DNA from: Elmis aenea
Lineage: Eukaryota; Arthropoda; Insecta; Coleoptera; Elmidae
Direction of reading: 5' to 3'
Length of the DNA stretch: 64,000 nt
NCBI GenBank assembly: GCA_947652605.1
Contig: OX393577.1
Location: forward strand, 7,626,868 to 7,690,867
This document shows positions 56,252-64,000 of the stretch, in pieces (position 1 is the stretch's first letter; each line of letters starts with the position of its first letter). Position numbers and translations under genes: made by a program. The notes under the pieces are model-generated. The model searched no databases, was not told the DNA's origin, and worked only from the letters and a program-made list of their open reading frames with translations.

Positions 56252-59196
56252 AAAAAGAGAAACAACTTCTTTAAGATAAGCAATTATCAATTAAATAAGT
56301 TAAGAAATACAAAGATCTTACTCAAATATTTAAAAACAAATGTGGATTGGTTTAGGAAACAACATAAAATAAAACGACTTGTGTAACATGTCTACTGAAA
56401 CCGATCGAGTCTTTATGATACACCCTGTATAATGATTACAGTAAGATGGTAATCCGTTCTTAGCCTAAGTACTTGTCGTTGTTCATCTTCGTCCATCTAG
56501 TCAAAGGTGTGTTTCTTTGACACGCGAGACATAGTCCGTTAATGAGGAGTTCTGGCGCCACCGTCGGCTCGAACAAAGATATCGCTGATATTGTGAGATT
56601 CAGATCTCTCGCGAGATAACCAGAAAACACGGAAAGCACATTGGACAACCCAAAGTATAAGGTGTCCTCTTCTACAGCAAAAAAATAACCGATGCAAAAA
56701 AAGGATTGGAGTGTGGAACAAGACAAAAGGGGAGATTTACGAGAGGCCGCTTCCTCTAATGGGTGGCGCGCCTTGCTTAATTACATCAGCACCTCGGTCG
56801 GAACATTCAAAGTATCATATAAATAAAAGAAACACCACAAATTTTTTGTTTCGACAAAACACGCTGGACTGAAGCCGATATAACGATGGGTCTTCTATAC
56901 CATTCATGTTGTTTTATACCAAATAAACTAAACAAGCTTTAAATTATTTGTCTGCAACGCCGGGCCTGATTTGAATGCCAACTAAAAACCATTGTTCGAG
57001 TTTGTTAAAAACATGACCCACTATAACTAACTCTCATAATATGCGGGCGCGATATTCCATCATATAAATGCGCGTACTGGAATCGACAAATCATACGTTC
57101 ACAGTTTTTATTGATGTTCATAATTAACGGCGCAAATACGCTTAAAATAAAAATGAAACATGATTCCGTTACAAATCATCGCATTGAAGAAATAAATCAA
57201 AAGAAACGTCTATTGCTTTGTACAGTTGGCAATTAAAATTCCAATGCGACAATGAGCTTTAAAGTAAGTAGAGGATTAATGCGGTCACTGTAATATCAGC
57301 AAATAGCAACACGCTTAGCTCCCGTAAGCGGCAGTTACAAGATAACAAGATACAAGAATTACACTACCATTTGCGGATAGCGTTATTTAGCACAAGCTGT
57401 CCACTTATATGCTTAACCGTATGTTAAATTAAATATGTGAATCTATATTACAACAAACAAGACGTGGGTGGTTACACGCTTTGATAAGATATTGTTACGC
57501 TAAAGACTGTTTTAACATATTCACTCTACAAATATTATAAAATATGCAGCACTAGCCCAATACATATTCAAATAATGTCGAAATTAGTATTTTCAACTCG
57601 TCTGTGATTATTATTTTCTTGTTCTTTAACACGTTGCAGAGTATGCTTCAAGTATTTCATTCCATCATTTACAAACGAACATTCGTTCTTATCACTGTAT
57701 GCCAAGCACACGGAACAAAATAGATATTCTTTTTCCAAACAATATGATAACCATCGACTGTTTATTTTATCATTCTTTAAAATACAACATTTGGCTTAAA
57801 TGGCAAATAAGTTATATCACCAATAGTTGGCTAACAAGGATGTTTGTTAAAAAATCCTCAAAATTTGGACTTGTGAGTTTTGACGAATAACTAGCTGATA
57901 AGCATTCAAAATTTTTGTTACTTGATAAGTTAGACTTGAACATGAAGACTTTACGTTGATAATCGACGTTTAATTTTTTGTTTCAACGGGGCAGATTATA
58001 TTGTCTTCGTTTGACGAATTTGATGAATGCAAATCTTAAGCAATGTTAGATTTTTCAACATTAGGTGCACTTACTTTAGAAGTTAAAGCAAACAAATCAC
58101 TGAACTTGAAACTTTTTTTAGCAGCTTCGTGAAGTACTTTTTGCCTTTTTTCTCTCTCTTTTTGAGCACATTTTTCCCCCCATTTTTCCTTATTAACTTA
58201 TTAAACATAATTTAACGTAAGTAAATGTAAATGTATAAATATACCTTTTAAATGTTTACAATAATTATTTAAGATTTTTACAAAACGTGTAGTTTTTGAT
58301 TCGGGATCATTTTCTTTCTAAACTTGAGACATTACAAAAAAAGAAATTTACTAGATTAAAAGCCCTTGGTTATTGTGCAGTGCCAGAAATAGTATTAACT
58401 TGTTTAATTTGTTTCATAAAACTGTTTGCTCAATCGTCTCAAATGCAAAATATATCTAAACTTAAAATAAAAAACTTAACAAATAACAGAGAACAGTTAT
58501 ACAGCAAGATTCTTTTAAAGCAAGACACTCACCAGTAACATTAAAATTAATTTAGTTCACCGCAAAGTAATTTATGCTAAAACACGTAATAATTAAAACT
58601 GAGACGTATAATATATAAGGCAGTTCGCTACTTCTGCTATATTTAAAGTAATTACACTTGTATATGTATAATTTATTATCCACTACAACAGAAGTCGTAT
58701 AATATCTTCATAACTAGAGGGCAAGAAATCATAACTACAAACGAAATTTCTGTGATCTTCGCAACATAAATTATAATGAAATCTACAAAGCATACACCGA
58801 TTATTGCAAGCATAATTCATGATTTAATTAATCGTAAATGTTTGGAAATAAATGCATCGTGCAGTACAACTTATTGCAGCATCAAACTAAATTAACTAAC
58901 CACCTGTCTTTTAAGTGACCTTTTTTTTAAATCTTGAGTTAAACAAATATGTTTGGAATAGCACAGTTGCAATAGTTTTAGATTGAAGCAGCTATTTAAA
59001 CCAAATTTGACATAAACTGAATAAAACATGCTACGAAAAAGCTTTTCTTTAATACATTACTGCTGAAAATGTTAGTTACAAATCAAAATTGAACACAAAA
59101 GCCAACATTAACGGTTGAATTTGATTAAAAATTAAAAATTAAGCGATTTGTAGTTAATTAAAAAAAAATGTTTCCAGTTCATTTAAAACAGGTATC
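56252..59196. other. Unassigned DNA with a GC-richer stretch
   Basis: 56460-56780 is GC-richer and has an 88-codon minus-strand frame (56460-56726), but no motif is recognisable. The rest, including frames of 63 and 80 codons near 57700 and 58296, is AT-rich and not protein-like. A CACCCTGTATA end near 56421 looks like a lone right terminus of a TACAGGGTG foldback. Confidence 0.3.
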
Positions 59197-59458
59197 TAAG
59201 TAAAACGCACACTTGTCTAGAAATGTCAAAGTAGGCTTACGTCAAAATTTACAAGACAACGGAATTGCATGTGTATATTAGCCAAAAAGCCGTTAAAATC
59301 GTAGATATTATGTGATCGTAGAAAAAGTAAGCCACATAACACGAGTTGTACGGCAATTACGCACTCGCGAAAATAAGCACTCGTCGCTACGCGGCTCCGT
59401 GCGTAACTTTTCCACTCGTGCGTAATATGCTTCTTACAACTCTTGTTATGTAATATAA
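59197..59458 (+). repeat. Unclassified interspersed repeat R1, copy 2
   Basis: TAAGTAAAACGCACACTTGT to TCTTGTTATGTAATATA, the same unit as 52311-52560. The 3' half forms an imperfect hairpin: ACATAACACGAGTTGTACGG then ATTACGCACTCG (59334-59367) with CGTGCGTAATATGC then TACAACTCTTGTTATGT (59417-59452). Confidence 0.75.
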
Positions 59459-59734
59459 TAACTGGCAGCAGTAGATAATATGCAAAAATTTCAGATATTT
59501 TGTGACCGTTCTTGATCCGGATATACGCATTGTTTATTGACGCTTTAAATAATAATTCATGGTAAACTTTTAGTTTTACGACTACAGTGATGTACTAAGC
59601 AAACATGAAACATGTTTATCCCCAGAAGTTGAAAATTAAGGATGGGCTAAATTTATCTATACGAGATGTAAGTACTAGGATGATGTTAATTCGGATGAAG
59701 CTTGGGATCGGTCAGTCGGGTGAGGGCTTTATGA

Positions 59735-59902
59735 ATAATAATTAGTGTTGCAAACACGGTCCTAACCCGCATCCCAAAGCGGTTTGCGGTGCACCGAGAC
59801 GGCTATCCTGCTGTCTACTACCGTCGCCAAAGGACTACGCTCTACAATATTAGTAATACTGTGGTAAGGGCCCCAACTACCACTTGTCATTTTACTTGTA
59901 AA
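59735..59902 (+). CDS. Candidate host exon (tentative)
   Basis: A frame without stop runs from after a TGA at 59732 to a TAA at 59903, reading NTVLTRIPKRFAVHRDGYPA then VYYRRQRTTLYNISNT. The base composition is unusually balanced for this window and residue use is protein-like (few F, K, I, N). GTG|GTAAGG at 59861-59866 is a good splice donor in frame, so an exon ending at 59863 is possible; TAATTAG at 59740-59744 is a weak acceptor. There is no ATG. It matches no family I know, and chance cannot be excluded. Confidence 0.3.
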
Positions 59903-59905
59903 TAA

Positions 59906-61279
59906 TGCATAACGTTCTTGAGAGACGTTTTAATTAATTCGTACGTATTACAACAATCCGTTTCATCTTAATCAATCATATGTAGTATTTGCTTGCATGA
60001 TTTTAAAATTACATTTAAATTTTTATTACTTTGTGTTGATTTATTGTCCTTTTTTTCAACTGCAAGCGGACACATTTTCTCATATTACTTTTCAGCAATC
60101 AAATAATAAAAAACACGTTTTTATACGTTGATGTAGATTGCTTCTTATCTGATTTCACGATAACGTGTAATTAACATATAAAACTACAGGTTTAAAACAT
60201 AATTTTTGTAGTTTAAAATAAATTGCGTCAATAAATAAAAAATTGGACAAGAAGGCGCCCAATATAAATTTATGGTACATTTAAGTTAGAAAATATAAAT
60301 TCCTTATTTGTAACTTTACGTCGGGCGAAGCAAAAAGTTGTGGAATTTTTAAAGAATTAGTTCAATGGCTTTTGGAGACTAACATAAAAAAAAATAGTTA
60401 TGAATTAAATTTAGGATAGCAAAGATTCAATGAAATGTGACTTAACCATCCGATTTGGTCATCAAGGTAATTATCTGAATCTAATGAGTATAAGCAGACT
60501 CTCACTATGTAGATCTTGGGTTAAATAAAAAATAATGAACACGTTTCGATACATTTCGGTTAATTTTTAAAACAAGTTTTACATAGTCATATTGTTACTT
60601 TCGTCGTTTTTAATTATGTGGTATATTTACTTACCTATAATTCTCAACGGATTTTTTGGGGGTACGATTGCAGGAGTATATATCTGGCTCGTAACATAAA
60701 ATTTTTGTTTATATTGGTCGTGCTGCATAAAGAACAAATGTTTTCTAATAAAGACGAATTTGATGGTGTAATAATTTTTTGTTTCCATATTTTTAAAGTA
60801 GATTTTTAATGTAATTAAAAAGAAATCTTTGAATTTTGATTCTATTTTTATCTCTAGAAATCTATAAACCAATCCATTTAGATTCTTTTTTATTCTAATA
60901 TTCTCTATGGTTGTGGAAAAAAAACAAACACTAATATCAACCCTTTAAACCGTGTGGTAAAAATAATTGGAAAGAAGATTTATACTATTTAATGACAGTG
61001 AATTAAAAATGTATGTTTGTAATGGGCAAACAGTTAAATCCAAAGAGCAAAAACAATTTTTGAAGTGAGTTTTTTTTCATGGACAGTTACTGAACTAATT
61101 GAGGTTATGGAATAAAATATGCGTTCCCAAAAAAGTGAGCCATACTGCACAATAAATTATTTTTATTCGTGTAATAGTTGATCATGTTGAAATTAACAAA
61201 ATATAGCACCAACGTTGTAGGAAAAAAACATTTCAATATTCCAGTGGGGCCATCCTTACAAAAATTTTGGTGAGCACAG
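59906..61279. other. Unassigned AT-rich DNA
   Basis: Nothing recognised. Two overlapping frames near 60618-60872 lie on opposite strands and have no motif. Confidence 0.3.
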
Positions 61280-62395
61280 TATCTAACACATTTATTTATT
61301 TAGCCATGAGTCCTTTAACTGTGAGGTGTAGGACTGTTGAGTTGTGTTCTGCTGACTTTGTCCATGTTTTTCCGTCTTGTGCTAGCTGTTTTGTCTTTCC
61401 ATTTGATGTTTCTATCCGTTGCTGCGTTTTTAACTTCGCCTTGTCAGGTTTTTCTCGGTCTACCTCTTTTGTTTTTTTCCTGTGATCTTGCTTCATATGC
61501 TTTTCTTCTTTCATCCTATAAATGTGACCCAACCATCCCAGCTGTCTTTTTTGTATTTTTGTTTAAACTGATTTTATCTTTAATTGTTCTCTATATGTTT
61601 CGTTTCTGATTCTGTCTTTTTTGGTTTTTCCTTGGGGTTTTCTTAGAAATCTCATTTCTGCTGCATTAACTTGGCTACTATTTTTATTTGTAAATGTCCA
61701 CGTTTCACTTCCGTATAAAAGTGCCGGAGACTACCTTTTTGATTACTTCCACTTCTGTTCGTTTTGGGACTTCTCTTTTTCCAAAAAATATTGTTTTTAA
61801 ACTGTCAAATATTCCTCCGACATTTCCTGTCCTTTCGCTTATTACCTTTCCTCCATTTTTCTCTATGTTCCAACCGAAACCTATTTAAAATGATGTTATG
61901 CATTTTGTTCTCTGTTATAGACCATAGTTTTAGTTTTTTCGGTATTTATTTTTATCCTGATTTTTTCTAATTCCTGGTTTACAGTTTGTAGATTATGTTG
62001 CATATTTTTTCTGTTTCCGCGACCATGTCGTCTGCGAACATTAACACAGTTATGTTTATTTTTTTCTATTTTCCAGTTGCCTAGGTGAAACGGTCTCATT
62101 TTTTGTTTTACTTCTTTAATTACCCCATCTATGACTACTAAGAAAAAAAATGGACTGAGCACGCATCCTTGTTTTAAGCCCTCTTTTATTTCAATCTCTA
62201 CTGATTCGTCATTTTGAGTTCTTACAATATTTACCGGTTTTTCGTACATCGCTTTTATCAAGTCGATTGTTTCTATTTTTATTTCCTTCCTTCTTAGACC
62301 CCTTCATACGTCTTTTCTTTTGATTTTATCAAATGCTGTTTCCAAGTCTATAAATAAGTATAAAGTATAAATATTTTTTGAGATCGAAGAAACTA
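61280..62395 (-). pseudogene. Decayed RTE-like LINE (family C), RT to C-terminus
   Basis: Read on the minus strand: YLFIDLETAFDKIKRKDV (D-x-E-x-AFD catalytic box, about 62365-62310), a stop, then the frame 62261-61896 with MIKAMYEKPVNIVRTQNDES and IKEGLKQGCVLSPFFFLVVI (the G-x-xQG-x-x-LSP box). A frameshift then puts LMFADDMV (catalytic box) into another frame near 62030, while the original frame resumes with LEKIRIKINTEKTKTMVYNR. Weak thumb and C-terminal remnants follow to about 61300, including a MGHIYRM box in the frame 61532-61296 (the WxGHxxRM motif). It is distinct from families A (31532) and B (12386), and inactive. Confidence 0.8.
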
Positions 62396-63005
62396 CACCC
62401 AGTTTTATCATTGTGGTTGTTTTATCCATCTGTGTAGATTACCAGATGGTTTCTCCATCTGCAGTGAACCATTTCCAGAAATGTTTGTTTGATTTCAAAG
62501 GTAATTTTGGCATAGATAGAGATATATGTGTTTTATTAGGCTTAGGTGATAGGGGAAGCAAAACAATTGATTTGTTATTGCTCTCTACTATCGCTACCCC
62601 GTTCTTTATTTACCAGTAGTATTTAGCTAACACGGTTGTTTGTTTTTATGGCCCAGTGTTTGACTGCTAGATTATAAATAAAAACCGCATGAATTTTGTC
62701 TATGATCGGAATTTGAGTGGCTTTTCTTTGTGTAATATATTTTTCGCCAATAAGTTGTATTCTTATATGGAGGGGCATTATGGCTGATTCCACTCCCAGG
62801 GCGTTTATTTGTGTGGCTATACTCAGACATTTGTTTTGTCATAGGTCTAATTTCTTTAAAGCGGATTTATTCGCTTCGCTGTATAAAAAGCAGCCATAGT
62901 CTAGCCTTGTACCTTGTGCCCCATTGGAATTTTATGAATAATAGGTGTTGTTTTACAATGTTTTTTTTTCGTAGTCGGTTTACCCTATTAGGCAATGTTT
63001 TGTCA
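62396..63005 (-). pseudogene. LINE remnant: post-RT region and start of an RNase H domain
   Basis: On the minus strand the order is: a VNRLRKK-like string and FQWGT (about 63000-62920); RLDYGCFLYSEANKSALKKL (about 62905-62845), the RLDYG-x-x-x-Y-x-x-A-x-x-S-x-L-x-x-LD pattern of the post-RT region; PLHIRIQLIGEKYI (about 62775); AVKHWAIKTNN (62650); then HFWKWF and VIYTDG (about 62430), the TDG start of an RNase H domain. Stops and frameshifts break it. LINEs with RNase H belong to the I, LOA and R1-like groups. The rest of the RNase H is replaced by the family C element at 62395. Confidence 0.7.
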
Positions 63006-64000
63006 TTGTTTCATTAGCGTCGCTGTTAGTCAAAATGAATGCACAGCAAAATAATAAAAGCCGACAAATAAAAAGTTTGTGTTGAAATGGAGAAGGGAGC
63101 AGTGGTGGGTAATATAGTAGTCAATTATTTGAGTACAGAATTTCGCTTGTACTTTGCTTTATTAAAATTTATTATCGGTAAAAATGGATGTAAAAGCCTA
63201 ATCACCAGCGACCCGCTTTCCTGTTACAAGACTGTTTTAGGAGAAAATGAAAAAATACGACAACTACCTATGTTACTCCCGCCCTTTACAAACTGTAGCA
63301 CATATACAACATTAAGCTCAGGCACAACAGGATAGGTAACCAGCAAGAACGGTGTTACATGCGGCACATGATATACGAACACCGGATTAAACCCCAAGGG
63401 GGGAGTTTAACACGACCCCGTATTAGTTATTAGCAACTGCGTTAGAGATGAGCATTACTTGCATACATGCATACATATTGCAGGTATTATGGCTGTCTGC
63501 TTGGTTATAGTCCATGGACAAGTAATTTCCCTGTAGTCATTAGTTATGTGCTTGTTTTATATTTATATTTTATGGCGGTGCACGTCTCGTAAAATCCAAG
63601 GACTGAAAATGCAACGCGGCTACCAAAAATATTCCGCATTTCAATTACAATATTCACGTGTAATAAATTTTTCACTCAGATCTTGTGCAGAGATATCGAT
63701 TCCAGTTTACTTCAGCCATGAGAAGTCGATTTTAGTCATTTTTGCGGATGTGAAAAAAATTATTTAGATATATCATCAGATTTATATGTTTGAGGGCCTA
63801 GAATCAGCTTTAATATTTTACGCGTCAGTGCACACATATGTGGCACTATTTGGCAAATAAGGTTTCCTTACTTACGCAATTTGGCGAATGCAAACTTTTT
63901 AGTTTGCTTCCGAAGTTAAAAGTACCAACGATTCTACTGGAAAAACAGTTCTTGAGAGTTCACTAGGAACGTGCCACCAAAAAATAGCCTCCAAGAAACA
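63006..64000. other. Unassigned DNA
   Basis: An 82-codon frame at 63087-63335 and a 73-codon frame at 63546-63767 show no recognised motif. 63080-63470 is somewhat less AT-rich. No repeat end was recognised. Confidence 0.3.

Noticed and set aside
1..64000. tRNA, rRNA and snRNA genes
   Set aside because: No GGTTCGAATCC-type box or matching cloverleaf was seen. The GGTTCGAA strings at 46081 and 48469 lie in a MITE and in unstructured DNA.

Overview
The window looks like a gene-poor, strongly AT-rich piece of an arthropod genome, most likely an insect. The basis is the mix of mobile DNA: RTE-type, Jockey/CR1-like and RNase H-bearing LINEs, a Penelope-like element, a mariner, a piggyBac-like element, hAT-like elements and many palindromic elements with TACAGGGTG ends. 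A beetle would fit, but the sequence alone does not prove the order. I could not name any host protein-coding gene. Nearly all long reading frames are transposon fragments or chance frames in AT-rich DNA. I saw no tRNA, rRNA, CRISPR array or bacterial-type operon.

Layout. 1-5 kb: two foldback elements, a Jockey/CR1-like LINE fragment and LINE-free AT-rich DNA. 6.4-8.1 kb: hAT-like debris and a hammerhead-like RNA motif of Penelope type. 9.2-11.1 kb: two foldbacks. 12.4-14.5 kb: a decayed RTE-like LINE (family B) followed by a miniature Penelope-like element with inverted terminal repeats and a GIY-YIG nuclease remnant. 15.3-22.2 kb: a composite foldback, a LINE tail, and a hAT-like element carrying a smaller hAT MITE. 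23.3-29.3 kb: short family B tails, a gag-like remnant, two foldbacks joined end to end, and another hAT-like/foldback nest. 31.5-34.7 kb: the best-preserved element, an RTE-type LINE with endonuclease and reverse transcriptase, a 13-bp target duplication and a single stop codon. 39.1-41.1 kb: a dead mariner interrupted by a foldback. 41.8-50.9 kb: more foldbacks, two opposite family B insertions, and a nest of hAT-like, piggyBac-like and hAT MITE elements. 52-59.5 kb: an unclassified repeat present twice, and a three-level nest whose two hAT-like layers have perfect 8-bp target duplications. 61.3-63.0 kb: two different LINE remnants on the minus strand, joined head to tail.

How the parts relate. 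The autonomous elements (RTE, mariner, Penelope, piggyBac) are broken or reduced. The foldbacks, hAT MITEs and piggyBac-like MITE have no transposase and would have depended on enzymes encoded elsewhere. The nesting gives a relative order of insertion. The spaces between are unassigned, probably intronic or intergenic; a few GC-richer patches (about 1.25-1.44, 34.74-34.96, 44.36-44.50, 48.40-48.66, 56.46-56.78 and 59.74-59.90 kb) are the best places to look for host exons or promoters.
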